Assembly: GCA_963718775.1 (NCBI GenBank)
Contig: OY970377.1
Span: 310,001-374,000 of the forward strand
Source of the DNA: VRUE01 sp963718775
GTDB taxonomy: Bacteria; Actinomycetota; Thermoleophilia; Solirubrobacterales; 70-9
Direction: 5' to 3'
DNA length: 64,000 nucleotides
Shown: positions 16,889 through 25,738 of the stretch, piece by piece
How positions within the stretch are numbered: position 1 is the stretch's first letter
How the letters are laid out: each line of letters starts with the position of its first letter
Made by a program: the position numbers and the translations under genes
The notes under the pieces: model-generated
Database searches by the model: none
What the model saw: the letters and a program-made list of their open reading frames with translations, nothing else
Told to the model about the DNA's origin: nothing

Positions 16889-17557
16889 TTAGGTCAAATA
16901 GAAATAGAGCGCATAAAGCAGATCGACTGCCGGGCTCGAGGTGTGCACCGTCACCTCCGGCGGCACTTGCAGCAGCTGCTCGGAGTAGTTGAAGATGATC
17001 TTGACCCCGGCCTCGACGAGCCGGTCGGCGACGGCCTGAGCGGCGGCGGCGGGCACGGCAAGCACGCCGACGACGATCTCCTGCTCGGCGACGACCGCCT
17101 CGAGGTCGCTGAAATCGCGCACGCGCAGGTCGCCGACCTCGGTGCCGACGACGTCGCTGTCGACCTCGAACATGGCGACGATCTGGAAGCCGTGGTCGGC
17201 AAAGATGTCGGAGCTGGCGATCGCCTGGCCGAGGTTGCCGGCGCCGAAGAGGGCGATGTTGTGCTGGCCCGAGGTGCGCAGGATCTTGCGGATCTCGGCG
17301 ACCAGCGACTCGACGTTGTAGCCGACGCCGCGCTTGCCGAACTTGCCGAAGCCGGAGAGATCGCGGCGGATCTGAGTCGGGTTGATGTGCGTGTACTCAG
17401 AGAGTTCCTGCGAGGAGATCGTCTCGCGACCCATCTTGCGCGCCTGGGTGAGCACCTGCAGGTAGCGCGAGAGGCGCGCGGCGACGCCGAGCGAGAGGCG
17501 CTCGCCGTCGACGATCAGCCCACCGGCCGCGTCCTGCTCTTCGATCACCGCGCTCAC
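16889..17557 (-). CDS. rex: Redox-sensing transcriptional repressor Rex
   Basis: The 222-residue protein has the Rex winged-helix domain (LSRYLQVLTQARKMG, ISSQELSEYTHINPTQIRRD, GKFGKRGVGYNVE) and a Rossmann NAD(H)-binding domain starting NIALFGAGNLGQAI. Rex senses the NADH/NAD ratio and represses respiratory and fermentative genes. The start is the GTG at 17557, which overlaps the stop of the glutaredoxin-like gene (GTGA); the longer upstream frame is a shadow. I saw no clear Rex operator nearby, so autoregulation is not supported here. Confidence 0.94.
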   Translation of the reverse strand: MSAVIEEQDAAGGLIVDGERLSLGVAARLSRYLQVLTQARKMGRETISSQELSEYTHINPTQIRRDLSGFGKFGKRGVGYNVESLVAEIRKILRTSGQHNIALFGAGNLGQAIASSDIFADHGFQIVAMFEVDSDVVGTEVGDLRVRDFSDLEAVVAEQEIVVGVLAVPAAAAQAVADRLVEAGVKIIFNYSEQLLQVPPEVTVHTSSPAVDLLYALYFYLT

Positions 17558-17829
17558 GCCCCCACAGTATCGAGCCTCGCCCGTACCGCTGCCTCGTCGA
17601 GCAGCAGCTCGGAGACCACCACGCCGTCGACCTCGACCACTGGGATCTTCTCCAGCAGGCGTTTGAAGAGCAGCTCCTCGCTCTCGATGTCGACCTCGTG
17701 CAGCTCGAAGCGGTAGCCCTCCCCATGCAGGCCGACGAGCGCCTCGATCGCCTCGGCGCAGAGGTGACACTCGGGCCGCGAGTAGACCGTCACCTGGGCC
17801 GACGGGCCTGAAATGTGATCAATGGTCAC
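17554..17829 (-). CDS. Glutaredoxin-like thiol protein (DUF836 type)
   Basis: The 91-residue thioredoxin-fold protein carries VTVYSRPECHLCAEAIEAL, a CxxC active site near its start, and the cis-proline loop KIPVVEVDG. Proteins of this size and pattern are glutaredoxin or DUF836 members acting in disulfide exchange. It overlaps tsaD upstream and rex downstream by four bases each, so the three are translated together. A functional link to Rex redox sensing is possible but not shown. Confidence 0.85.
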   Translation of the reverse strand: MTIDHISGPSAQVTVYSRPECHLCAEAIEALVGLHGEGYRFELHEVDIESEELLFKRLLEKIPVVEVDGVVVSELLLDEAAVRARLDTVGA

Positions 17830-18851
17830 GTTTCAGGCCCGTCGGCGGAAGGCTTGCGGGTGGGGAAGGCGTCGTAGGCAAGGTAGTCGGGGTACTGGAT
17901 CGGCTCGGCGAAGCGAGCGGCGGAGCCGATCATCGCCGCGTTGTCGGTGCAGAGCTCCAGTGAGACGAGCTTGAGGCGGACGCCGCGCCGCTCGCAGAGC
18001 GCCCGCACCGCCTCGCGCAGCGGCCCGTTGGCGGCGACACCGCCGCCGAGGGCAACGGCCCCCCACTCCCCCTGCTTCAGCGCCCGCTCCAGCTTGGCGA
18101 CGAGCTGCCTGACGGCGGCGGCCTGGAAGCTGGCGGCGAGGTCGGCTCGACGCTCCTCGACGCCATCGGGGCCGAGGTCACGGCAGAGGTAGGCCAGCGC
18201 CGTCTTCAGACCGCTGAAGCTGAAGTCGAGGCCGGGATTGCGGCTCATCGCCACCGGCATCGGGAAGCCGTCGGGATCGCCCTCGCGCGCCAGCTTCTCG
18301 AGCGCCGGGCCACCCGGATAGCCGAGCCCGAGCATGCGGGCGACCTTGTCGAAGGCCTCCCCGGCGGCGTCGTCGAGGGTCTGGCCGAGCAGCTCGTGAC
18401 CGGAGTGGTCGCGCACAGCCGTGAGCAACGTGTGGCCACCACTGGCGAGGAGGCAGAGGAAGGGCGGCTCGAGCGGCGCGGGCTCGAGGAAGTTGGCGGC
18501 GACATGGCCCTGCAGGTGATTGACGGGGATCAGCGGCAACCGCCTCGGCGCCGCGATTGCCTTTGCCGTGCTGACGCCGACCAAAAGCGCCCCGATCAGG
18601 CCCGGGCCGGTCGTAACGGCGATCGCGCCGACGTCATCGAGGCCTGCCGCCGCCTCGGCGAGGGCGGCCTCGACCACCGGCGTCACCAGCTCCAGGTGGT
18701 GACGCGAGGCGACCTCGGGCACGACGCCGCCGAACTGGGCGTGCGCCGCCGCCTGCGAGGAGATCACGTTGGCAAGCACGCGCGGTCCGTCCAGAACGGC
18801 CGCGCAGGTGTCGTCGCAGGACGTCTCTATGGCGAGGATCAATCGAGCCAC
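17826..18851 (-). CDS. tsaD: tRNA N6-threonylcarbamoyladenosine synthase catalytic subunit TsaD
   Basis: The 341-residue ASKHA-fold enzyme transfers the threonylcarbamoyl group to A37 of ANN-decoding tRNAs. Visible motifs are LAIETSCDDTCAAV at the N terminus, the metal-binding HAQFGGVVPEVASRHH, LLVGVSTAKAIA, LLASGGHTLL and the late ALGGGVAANGPLR. Its length is the family norm. It overlaps rimI upstream by 13 bp and the glutaredoxin-like gene downstream by 4 bp. TsaB and TsaE are also encoded nearby (19278-20009, 20470-20901), giving the t6A complex except TsaC. Confidence 0.97.
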   Translation of the reverse strand: MARLILAIETSCDDTCAAVLDGPRVLANVISSQAAAHAQFGGVVPEVASRHHLELVTPVVEAALAEAAAGLDDVGAIAVTTGPGLIGALLVGVSTAKAIAAPRRLPLIPVNHLQGHVAANFLEPAPLEPPFLCLLASGGHTLLTAVRDHSGHELLGQTLDDAAGEAFDKVARMLGLGYPGGPALEKLAREGDPDGFPMPVAMSRNPGLDFSFSGLKTALAYLCRDLGPDGVEERRADLAASFQAAAVRQLVAKLERALKQGEWGAVALGGGVAANGPLREAVRALCERRGVRLKLVSLELCTDNAAMIGSAARFAEPIQYPDYLAYDAFPTRKPSADGPET

Positions 18852-19324
18852 ATGATCAGCGCGTCCTCGCCGTTGTCCTGGTAGTAGCGAGGCCGCACCC
18901 CCGCCGAGCGGAAGCCGAGCCGTTCGTACATCGCGATCGCCGAGCGGTTGGTGACCCGCACCTCGAGCGTGAAGGGCAGCTTGCCGCCGGCCTCCTCGAC
19001 CAGCCGGGAGATCAGCCGCCGGGCGATGCCGGATCGCCGCCGCTCCGGCGCCACGGCGACGTTCATCAGATGCCAGACCTGCTCGTAGCGCGAACAGACC
19101 AGATAGCCGAGCAGCTCGTTGCCGTCAGTTGCCGCCAGGCATATCCCAGAGGGCTTGGAGAGCTCGAGCACGAACATCGCCAGCGACCAGGGGGTCGGGA
19201 AGGAGCGCCGCTCGATCGAGATCACCGCGGGCAGGTCGCTGTAGGCGAGCCGCCGGATCGCGGTCCCCTCAACCCCCTCAGTCGGTTCTTGTGGAAGTGT
19301 CTCGCTCACGCCATCGCTGCGCAT
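18839..19324 (-). CDS. rimI: GNAT N-acetyltransferase, RimI type
   Basis: The 161-residue GNAT protein matches RimI, the acetyltransferase of ribosomal protein S18: DLPAVISIERRSFPTPWS near residue 30, VAPERRRSGIARRLISRL (acetyl-CoA loop R-R-x-G-I-A) near 100, and LEVRVTNRSAIAMYERLGF. It sits between tsaB and tsaD as in most bacteria. The N-terminal 25 residues overlap the end of tsaB, so the true start may be slightly internal. Confidence 0.92.
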   Translation of the reverse strand: MRSDGVSETLPQEPTEGVEGTAIRRLAYSDLPAVISIERRSFPTPWSLAMFVLELSKPSGICLAATDGNELLGYLVCSRYEQVWHLMNVAVAPERRRSGIARRLISRLVEEAGGKLPFTLEVRVTNRSAIAMYERLGFRSAGVRPRYYQDNGEDALIMWLD

Positions 19325-20009
19325 CGGGGGGTCTCAGATAGATCGGCTCGAGGCTCTTGCCGCCCCCGTCAGCCGTGGCCGCCGCGAGAGCGCAGACGTG
19401 CCGCGCGGCGACCCGGTGCACGGGATCGGCGTCGTCGGGAACTTCGACACCCCGACTCGCCAACTCATCCCGAAATCGTACCGCCCCCGATCCCGCCGCC
19501 ACCGGCATCGCGGGCAGCTCGCCGAGGCGCTCGACAAGGTCGCCGGGAGACGCGACCAGTGGCTCCCAGAGCCGCTCGCCGCTCGGCGCATAGAGGGCGG
19601 CGAAGACCTCGCCACGGCGGGCGTCGAGGACGGCAAGCCTCGTCCCGCGCCCTGACCCCTCCACCTGCGGCAGCGTCGACTCGGTCATTGTCATAGCCCG
19701 GCCGAGCGCGTCGAGCGTGCAGACGCCAACCGTGGGCAGGCCCGTGCTCGCCGCCAGCCCGAGCGCGGTAGCGATGCCGATGCGTATGCCGACGAACGAT
19801 CCTGGGCCAAGCCCGACCGCGATCCGGTCGATCGCGTCCCAGCCGCCCGCCGCGGCCGCCGCACGCTCCACCTCGGCAAGCAGGGCCGTCGAGTGACGCG
19901 GGCTGCCGTCGGGAGCGAGCCCGAGCAGCTCCTCGTGGACGACCTCGCCGGCCCGCGTCGCGCAAACGGCGGTGTCGGCGGTCGCCGTGTCGAAGCCGAC
20001 GACCGTCAT
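19278..20009 (-). CDS. tsaB: tRNA threonylcarbamoyladenosine complex subunit TsaB
   Basis: The 243-residue protein begins VVGFDTATADTAVCAT and has the TsaB region IAVGLGPGSFVGIRIGIATA and RGEVFAALYAP. TsaB is the TsaD-like, non-catalytic scaffold that binds TsaD and TsaE. It overlaps rimI by 47 bp, an unusually long overlap for this cluster; the last residues (ERDTSTRTD) may be extension, or rimI may start later. Confidence 0.94.
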   Translation of the reverse strand: MTVVGFDTATADTAVCATRAGEVVHEELLGLAPDGSPRHSTALLAEVERAAAAAGGWDAIDRIAVGLGPGSFVGIRIGIATALGLAASTGLPTVGVCTLDALGRAMTMTESTLPQVEGSGRGTRLAVLDARRGEVFAALYAPSGERLWEPLVASPGDLVERLGELPAMPVAAGSGAVRFRDELASRGVEVPDDADPVHRVAARHVCALAAATADGGGKSLEPIYLRPPDAQRWRERDTSTRTD

Positions 20010-20024
20010 GCCGCTGGCGCCTGC

Positions 20025-20399
20025 TCAGTCAGTGATCGTGAAGACCGTGGTGCCGACGCGTTTGCCTTCGACGAACCAGGTCACCCGGTGCTTGCCAGGG
20101 ATGTTCGAGGTGATCTTGTTGACGTAGAGAGTGCCCTGCGTGGCCGGCTGGGCTTTGGCGCAGATGTTTTTGCCGGTTGGGAACTTGACGCAGACGCTGT
20201 AGTTGACGTCGCCTTTGAGGCTCTTGAAGAAGGCGCCCTTTTTGCTCGGCTTCGGGCATTTGTGCGCCGGTTTCGCGTTCTGAGAGACACCACAGGCGAT
20301 GTAGTGCTTGTAGGCGGCCGCGTCTGCCGAGGCCGGTGCAGCGCTCGCCAGCAGCGCGATCCCAAGCAGCATCGCGGTCAGCGTCTTCAGTCCCTTCAT
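20025..20399 (-). CDS. Small secreted protein of unknown function
   Basis: The 124-residue product has a clean signal peptide (KGLKTLTAMLLGIALLASAAPASADA) and a mature domain of about 95 residues with three cysteines and YVNKITSNIPGKHRVTWFVEG, suggesting a small beta-sandwich. The ATG at 20399 is supported by a GGAGGG eight bases upstream; longer frames reach into tsaE. It interrupts the tsaE-tsaB spacing in the same direction. I recognise no family. Confidence 0.7.
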   Translation of the reverse strand: MKGLKTLTAMLLGIALLASAAPASADAAAYKHYIACGVSQNAKPAHKCPKPSKKGAFFKSLKGDVNYSVCVKFPTGKNICAKAQPATQGTLYVNKITSNIPGKHRVTWFVEGKRVGTTVFTITD

Positions 20400-20469
20400 C
20401 GGGCGTCCCTCCGTTCGCAGATCAAGTTCGGCGTCGATGCTACATGCACCGTACATCTCCCGAACACGC

Positions 20470-20901
20470 CTATTTGCGGGTGGATGCGGCGGGCAGCTCG
20501 ATCTCGCGCCGGTCGCCGCCGGCATGGGCGAGGCGGACAGGCAGGATCCTGCGTTCGGCGAGCTGTGGCGCCGCTACGGCCGGCCACTCGACGAAGGCCA
20601 CCGTGCCCGGCGTCAGGTAGTCGTCAAGCATCGCCGGATCCTCGCCCTCGAGCCCCTCGAGCCTGTAGAGGTCGAGGTGGGCGACCGGCAATCGCCCACC
20701 TTCGTAGCGATGCCCGATCGTGAAGGTCGGCGAGGTGATCGGCCCCTCGATGCCCAGAGCCCGGCAGGCGCCGCGGATCAGCGTCGTCTTGCCGGCGCCG
20801 ACCTCGCCGCTGACGACGACCACGTCGCCGGGCCCGAGCCGCTCGGCGAGCTCGGCCCCGAGCGCTTCGGTCTGCGCCGCCGAGTCCGTCGTGGCCGTCA
20901 C
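20470..20901 (-). CDS. tsaE: tRNA threonylcarbamoyladenosine biosynthesis ATPase TsaE
   Basis: The 143-residue P-loop protein has VVSGEVGAGKTTLIRGACRA, SPTFTIGHRYEG and HLDLYRLEG, diagnostic of TsaE, the ATPase that turns over the TsaBD complex. It overlaps the uracil-DNA glycosylase gene by four bases. A short gene for a secreted protein separates it from tsaB. Confidence 0.94.
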   Translation of the reverse strand: MTATTDSAAQTEALGAELAERLGPGDVVVVSGEVGAGKTTLIRGACRALGIEGPITSPTFTIGHRYEGGRLPVAHLDLYRLEGLEGEDPAMLDDYLTPGTVAFVEWPAVAAPQLAERRILPVRLAHAGGDRREIELPAASTRK

Positions 20902-21578
20902 CCGAAGATGTCGAGCTGGTCGGCCGGCGGGGGCGGCGGTGGCTCGGGCGTCTCCTCCAACGGCTCCTCGACCGGCTCGGTTGTTCCCGGTGGCTGCGCC
21001 GCCAGCAGTTTCGGCAGGCTGGCGAGGTCAGTGCGCAGCGTCTCCTTGACCGCCGGTGTGCGCAGTGCCGCCGCCGGGTGGAAGAGCGGCAGCAGAAACA
21101 CGGCGCGGCCGCCGAGCTCGTGCACTTGCGGCTCTCCGTGCACGCGGGTGATCCCGGCGGGGTTGCCACTGAGCAGCTTGGTGGCGAAGTTGCCGAGGGT
21201 GCAGACGACCTTCGGCTCGATCAGGCGGATCTGCTCGAAGAGATAGGGACGGCAGGTCTCGATCTCGAGCGGCTGGGGATCGCGGTTGCCGGGCGGGCGG
21301 CTCTTCAGCACGTTGGCGATGAAGACGTCGTCGCGCGACATGCCGATCTCTTCCAGCATCTGGTTGAGCAGCTGGCCGGCGCGACCGACGAAGGGCAGGC
21401 CCTGGCGATCCTCTTCGGCCCCGGGCGCCTCGCCGACGAACATCAGGTCCGCGTCGGCGTCGCCGGCTCCGAAGACCGCCTTGGTCCGCGTCTCGTGCAG
21501 GGGGCATTTCTCGCAGGCCTGCACCTCTTTGTAGAGCGCGACCAGCTGCTCCCGCCGCTCCGCGGCACTAGCGCCCAT
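20898..21578 (-). CDS. Type-4 uracil-DNA glycosylase (4Fe-4S)
   Basis: The 226-residue enzyme removes uracil from DNA. Visible features: CEKCPLHETR with the first cluster cysteines, LMFVGEAPGAEEDRQGLPF (active-site GEAPG), NVLKSRPPGNRDP, and LLPLFHPAAALR. The C-terminal 35 residues are Pro/Glu-rich and end DQLDIFG. The start abuts the FmdB-like stop (TGATG). It shares an operon with panB and tsaE. Confidence 0.92.
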   Translation of the reverse strand: MGASAAERREQLVALYKEVQACEKCPLHETRTKAVFGAGDADADLMFVGEAPGAEEDRQGLPFVGRAGQLLNQMLEEIGMSRDDVFIANVLKSRPPGNRDPQPLEIETCRPYLFEQIRLIEPKVVCTLGNFATKLLSGNPAGITRVHGEPQVHELGGRAVFLLPLFHPAAALRTPAVKETLRTDLASLPKLLAAQPPGTTEPVEEPLEETPEPPPPPPADQLDIFG

Positions 21579-21847
21579 CAGAGCTCTCCTTTCGCGCGCT
21601 TGCGCTTGGTCTCGGCGAGGCGCTCGCCGCGGGCGGCTTCACGCTCGCCGCGCCGCGATTCGTCCGACCGCACCGCCGTCCCGCGCGGCTGGCGGCTGGC
21701 CGGCGAAACAGTGGAGAGCCGCCGCCGCGTGCGCGCCGAGCCGCATCGCGGGCAGGCCAGGCTTCGCGTATCGCTCGGCACCAGCTCCTCGAAGCGGCTC
21801 GCGCAGTCCTCGCACTCGAACTCGTAGACGGGCACTCTGGCGCCCAT
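21578..21847 (-). CDS. FmdB-family zinc-ribbon protein
   Basis: The 89-residue protein starts VPVYEFECEDCASRFEELV and has CPRCGSARTRRR, the two CxxC knuckles of an FmdB-type zinc ribbon; the rest is a basic Arg/Glu-rich tail. FmdB proteins are putative regulators, function unproven. The GTG five codons in (before PVYEF) is an alternative start. It lies between panB and the glycosylase gene. Confidence 0.85.
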   Translation of the reverse strand: MGARVPVYEFECEDCASRFEELVPSDTRSLACPRCGSARTRRRLSTVSPASRQPRGTAVRSDESRRGEREAARGERLAETKRKRAKGEL

Positions 21848-21856
21848 CTTAGGTCG

Positions 21857-22777
21857 CTACGGCAGCGGCTCCCAGTCCCAGGCCTTCGCCGAGGTCAGGC
21901 TCTCCTGGTCCAGATAGCGCCTGAACTCGTCCAGCTCGGCGGGCTCGACGCCGTAGACGTGGTCGGGTTCGGGGAAGTGACGTGAGCGGACCTCCTCGAC
22001 GTAGCGCTTCACCCCGTCGACCATCTCGCCGTGGACATCGGCGTAGCGCTTGACGAATTTCGGCAGGCGGCCGGTGCTGATGCCGAGCAGGTCGTGGAAG
22101 ACGAGCACCTGCCCCGCCGTCGCCGGGCCGGCGCCGATGCCGATCGTCGGCACCTCGAGCTTCTCGGCGATCGCCTCGGCGATCGCTGCCGGCACCGCCT
22201 CGAAGACGATCGCGAAGCAACCCACGGACTGCAGGGCGAGGGCGTCCTCGCAGAGCTGGATCGCGCTCTGCACGGTCTTGCCCTGAGTCTTGTACCCACC
22301 CAGCGCAGTGGCGCTCTGCGGGGTCAGGCCGACGTGGCCCATCACCGGGATGCCGGCGCGAATGATCGCCCGCGCCCGCTCCACCGACGTCCCTCCCGCC
22401 TCCAGCTTGACCACCTGGCAGCCCGTCTCCTTGACCAGGCGCTGAGCGCTTTGCACGGCCAACTCGTTGGTCGCCTCGTAGCTTCCCATCGGCATGTCGC
22501 CGACCATCAGCGGCGCTCGCAATCCGCGGCGCACAGCGCGACCCAGCATCACCATCTCGTCCATCGAGACGGCCTCGGTGCCCGGATAGCCGAGCACGAC
22601 CATCGCCGCCGTGTCGCCGACCAAGACGATGTCGGCGCCCGCCTCCTCGGCAACCCGTGCCGAGGGGTAGTCGTAGGCGGTGACCATCACGATCGGCTCG
22701 CCCGCCGCCTTCATCTCGGCCAGGCGTGGCAGGTTCACCGGTGAGCGCTCCTCGACGCCGGTCGGCTCGGGCCTCAT
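21857..22777 (-). CDS. panB: 3-methyl-2-oxobutanoate hydroxymethyltransferase
   Basis: The 306-residue TIM-barrel enzyme makes ketopantoate from 2-oxoisovalerate and methylene-tetrahydrofolate, the first step of pantothenate synthesis. Motifs: IVMVTAYDYPSARVAEEAG, VLVGDTAAMVVLGYPGTE, MGSYEATNE, VKLEAGG and GHVGLTPQSATALGGYKTQG. Its ATG overlaps the panD stop. panC-panD-panB are consecutive, in pathway-related order. Confidence 0.96.
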   Translation of the reverse strand: MRPEPTGVEERSPVNLPRLAEMKAAGEPIVMVTAYDYPSARVAEEAGADIVLVGDTAAMVVLGYPGTEAVSMDEMVMLGRAVRRGLRAPLMVGDMPMGSYEATNELAVQSAQRLVKETGCQVVKLEAGGTSVERARAIIRAGIPVMGHVGLTPQSATALGGYKTQGKTVQSAIQLCEDALALQSVGCFAIVFEAVPAAIAEAIAEKLEVPTIGIGAGPATAGQVLVFHDLLGISTGRLPKFVKRYADVHGEMVDGVKRYVEEVRSRHFPEPDHVYGVEPAELDEFRRYLDQESLTSAKAWDWEPLP

Positions 22778-23155
22778 GAGAGCAGCACCTCGGGGTGGCT
22801 GTCGACGGCGGTGATCGCGTTCTCGTCATCGACGTGGACGACGACCGGCGAGTAGGACTCGAGGTCGCTCTCGTCGTAGGCGCCGAAGGAGGCGACGATG
22901 ATCTTGTGACCGGGTCGGGTCAGGTGGGCGGCGGCGCCGTTGACCTGCATCGTGCTTCGAACCGGGCTCGCCGTCGATCACATAGGTGACGAAGCGGGCG
23001 CCGTTGTCGATGTCCCAGACGTGCACCTGCTCGTTGGTGATCAGGTCCGCGCTGGCCATCAGCTCGGTGTCGATCGTGATGCTGCCGATGTAGTCGACGT
23101 CGCAGTCGGTCACCGTTGCCCGGTGGATCTTGGACTTGAGCATCTGCCTTTGCAT
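22774..23155 (-). CDS. panD: Aspartate 1-decarboxylase (one frameshift)
   Basis: PanD makes beta-alanine for pantothenate. The start MQRQMLKSKIHRATVTDCDV is preceded by GGAGG; the self-cleavage site is DYIG-S (Ser becomes the pyruvoyl group), then DTELMASADL and NEQVHVWDIDNG. After GEPGS the frame breaks at about 22956, where an extra A (minus strand) follows TTCG; the other frame continues with MQVNGAAAHLTRPGHKI-type sequence to a stop overlapping panB. The span is 3n+1 bases and the repaired protein has 126 residues, the family length, so a one-base insertion fully explains it. Confidence 0.9.
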
Positions 23156-23190
23156 TTGGCCTCCGTGTCAGCTCGTATGAGTTGAAGGTT

Positions 23191-24087
23191 TCAAGGTTGG
23201 ATCAAGACGTTGTCGATTAGCCGCGCGTCGCCCACCCGGGCCGCCACGGCAAGGAGTACGGGTCGATCGCCCAACTCGGCGACCGGGGTCAAGTTCTCGG
23301 CGTCGCGCGCCTCGAGGTACTCGGGGTCGACGCCAGCGGCGCGCAGCTCGGCTTCAGCGGCCCCCAGGGCGGCGGCGAGGCCCTGGCTGCGCGCGGTCCG
23401 CTCGGCAGCGAACAGCGCCCGCGAGAGCGCTGTCGCCTGCTCCCGCGCGCGGGGGTCGAGGTAGGCATTGCGCGAGCTCATCGCCAGTCCGTCGGGCTCG
23501 CGTACGGTCGGCAGCACCTCGATCCGAACCGGGATGTCGAGATCGCGAACCATGCGACGAATAACGGCTGCCTGCTGGGCGTCCTTCTGGCCGAAGTAGG
23601 CGACATCGGCCTGGACCGAGTTGAAGAGCTTGGCGACGACCGTGGTGACGCCGCGGAAGTGCGCGGGGCCGCGCCGCGACGGGTCGCCGTCGAGGACATT
23701 GGTGAGACCTCCCTCGACCTCGACGTAAGTGGCGAACCCATCGGGGTAGACGACCTCGACCGGCGGCGCGTAGACGAGGTCGACGCCGGACTCGGCGGCG
23801 AGGCGCAGGTCGCGCTCCTCGTCGCGTGGATAGCGATCGAGATCCTCGCCGGGGCCGAACTGGGTCGGGTTGACGAAAAGGCTCATGACGACGACGTCAC
23901 ACTCGGCGCGAGCGGCGCGCAGCAGCGAGAGGTGGCCCTCGTGGAGAAAGCCCATCGTCGGCACTAGGCCTATCGAGCTGCCCTCGCGGCGTGCGGGAGC
24001 AAGCGCGGCTCGAAGCTCGTCCTTGGCGTGGAGGAGCTTCACGTCGCCTGCTGCGTGTGAGGAATCGACGAGTTCGACGAGGTTCAT
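23191..24087 (-). CDS. panC: Pantothenate synthetase
   Basis: The product of about 298 residues joins pantoate and beta-alanine with ATP. Motifs: IGLVPTMGFLHEGHLSLLRAA (HIGH-like), VMSLFVNPTQFGPGEDLDRY, FRGVTTVVAKLFN, YFGQKDAQQ and LAMSSRNAYLD. I used the ATG at 24087; an in-frame GTG at 24120 would add 11 residues. It heads the panC-panD-panB group and follows a hexapeptide acyltransferase gene. Confidence 0.95.
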   Translation of the reverse strand: MNLVELVDSSHAAGDVKLLHAKDELRAALAPARREGSSIGLVPTMGFLHEGHLSLLRAARAECDVVVMSLFVNPTQFGPGEDLDRYPRDEERDLRLAAESGVDLVYAPPVEVVYPDGFATYVEVEGGLTNVLDGDPSRRGPAHFRGVTTVVAKLFNSVQADVAYFGQKDAQQAAVIRRMVRDLDIPVRIEVLPTVREPDGLAMSSRNAYLDPRAREQATALSRALFAAERTARSQGLAAALGAAEAELRAAGVDPEYLEARDAENLTPVAELGDRPVLLAVAARVGDARLIDNVLIQP

Positions 24088-24145
24088 TTGGTCCATGCCC
24101 TTCGGGTCACGGCCGTTCACCGATTATAGGCACCAATCCGGGCCC

Positions 24146-24726
24146 TTAGGTCGAATTGATCACAGTCGCCGGAGCACCTGCCGCGATCGTGCCTGGCGGC
24201 AGATCCCTGGTTACAACGGAATTTGCGCCAATCACGCAGCGCTCGCCGATCGTCACGCCGCTGGTGACGACGCAGTTGACCCCAAACCAGCAGTTGGAGC
24301 CGATCCTGACCGGGCCCTTCGAGGTGAAGCCCTGCTGGGTGATCGGCGTGTCCGGGATCGTCGAAGCGGTGGGACGAGTCGCCGACGAAGCAGCCGTTGG
24401 CGAACATCGTGTGGTCGCCGATCTCGATCTTCTCCAGCGCGGCCAGCATCGTGTTGCGGTTGAGGAAGCAGCCGGCGCCGATCTCGATCCGCGCCTCGCG
24501 GCGCCAGGGTCAGCCAGCAACCGGGCTCGAGCAGCGTCCCTTCGCCGATCCGCAGCCGCCCCTCGTCGAGCGCCTCGAGCAACTCGCCCTCGACCGGCTG
24601 ACGGATGAAGAAGCCGCCACGGGCGGCGTGCCGGGCAAGCCGCCAGCGTCGCGACAGGCGCCGGTTGCGCTCATACCAGCGCCGCTTCGCCCACCAAATG
24701 CGCCAACCCGTCTGCTCGCCGGCCAC
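24146..24726 (-). CDS. Left-handed beta-helix acyltransferase (two frameshifts)
   Basis: Three frames together encode a 192-residue protein: an Arg/Trp-rich N terminus (WRIWWAKRRWYERNRRLS), then hexapeptide-repeat coils (IEIGAGCFLNRNTMLA, IEIGDHTMFANGCFVGDSSH, VRIGSNCWFGVNCVVTSG, IGERCVIGANSVVTRDLP) ending AAGAPATVINST. This is the maltose/galactoside O-acetyltransferase-like class; the acyl acceptor is unknown. Breaks lie near 24503 and 24350, each an extra base, and the span is 3n+2. The GTG at 24726 is the best start. Divergent from the ROK gene by 41 bp. Confidence 0.75.
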
Positions 24727-24767
24727 GCGCCGTAGCTTTCCAGACCCGGCGGCATAGACTGCGGCGC

Positions 24768-25728
24768 ATGACTGAGCTGCGCGGTGGGATTGACCTCGGC
24801 GGGACGAAGATCCAGACGGCGATCGTCGATGCCGGCGGCAAGGTGCTCGGCGAAGCACGCCATCCCACGCCGACCAGGGCGGCCCGCAGGACGTCGCCGA
24901 CGCGATGGCGGCGGCACTGCGCGAGGCTGCCTCAGCGGCCGGCGTCGAGACCGACGAGCTTGCCGGTGTCGGTGTCGGCTCGCCCGGCGACGCCGACGAG
25001 CAAGACCGGCGTCGTCTCGGGCGCCCGCAACCTGCCCGGCTGGGAGGGCAGCTTCCCGCTCGGCGAGACGCTGTCAAAGGCCCTCGGCGCCGAGGTCCGG
25101 GTCGGCAACGACGTCCAGGTCGCCACCGAAGCCGAGTTCCACCTCGGCGCCGGCCGCGAGTTCTCCAGCCTGATCGGCGTCTTCTGGGGCACCGGCGTCG
25201 GCGGCGGCCTCGTCCTCGACGGCAAGCCCTGGCTGGGCCGCGGCGCCGCCGGTGAGATCGGCCACATGGTCGTCAAGCGCGGCGGCGCCAAGTGCCCCTG
25301 CGGTCGCAAGGGCTGCATGGAGGCCTACGCGGGGCGCGCGGCGATGGAGGCCGAGGCGCGGCGCCAGCACGAGGAGGGCGCCAAGACCGACCTCTTCAAG
25401 CTGATGCACAAGCACGAGAAAGACCGCGCTGACGAGCGGCATCTGGGAGCGCGCGATCGACCACGGCGACCACCTCGCCGAGAAGCTGATCGACCGGGCG
25501 ATCGAGGCGCTTGGGACCGGGGTCGCCTCGGCCGTCAACCTGCTCGACCCCGAAGCGGTGATCATCGGCGGCGGCCTCGGCGTGCGCTTCGGCGAGCGCT
25601 ACATGGAGCCGCTGACCGAGGAGATGGACAAGCACCTCTTCGTCAACGAGCGCCCGCCCGCGGTGCGAGTCGCCTCGCTCGGCGACCTCGGCGGCGCGAT
25701 CGGCGCCTCGCTGCTCTTCGCCCGTTAA
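24768..25728 (+). CDS. ROK-family sugar kinase, glucokinase-like (three frameshifts)
   Basis: The N terminus RGGIDLGGTKIQTAIVDAGG has the phosphate-1 loop; GVGVGSPGDAD, GVVSGARNLPGWEGSFPLG, VGNDVQVATEAEFHLGAG, FWGTGVGGGLVLDG, and the zinc-binding CPCGRKGCMEAYAG identify a ROK glucokinase. Three single-base shifts (near 24876, 24998, 25428) interrupt it; repaired length is 319 residues, ending GGAIGASLLFAR. The net span is 3n+1, matching one loss and two gains. It stands back to back with a sugar ABC importer, whose imported sugar it may phosphorylate. The stop lies in a small palindrome (gttaaagggctttaac, 25724-25739) shared with the convergent gene. Confidence 0.85.
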
Positions 25729-25738
25729 AGGGCTTTAA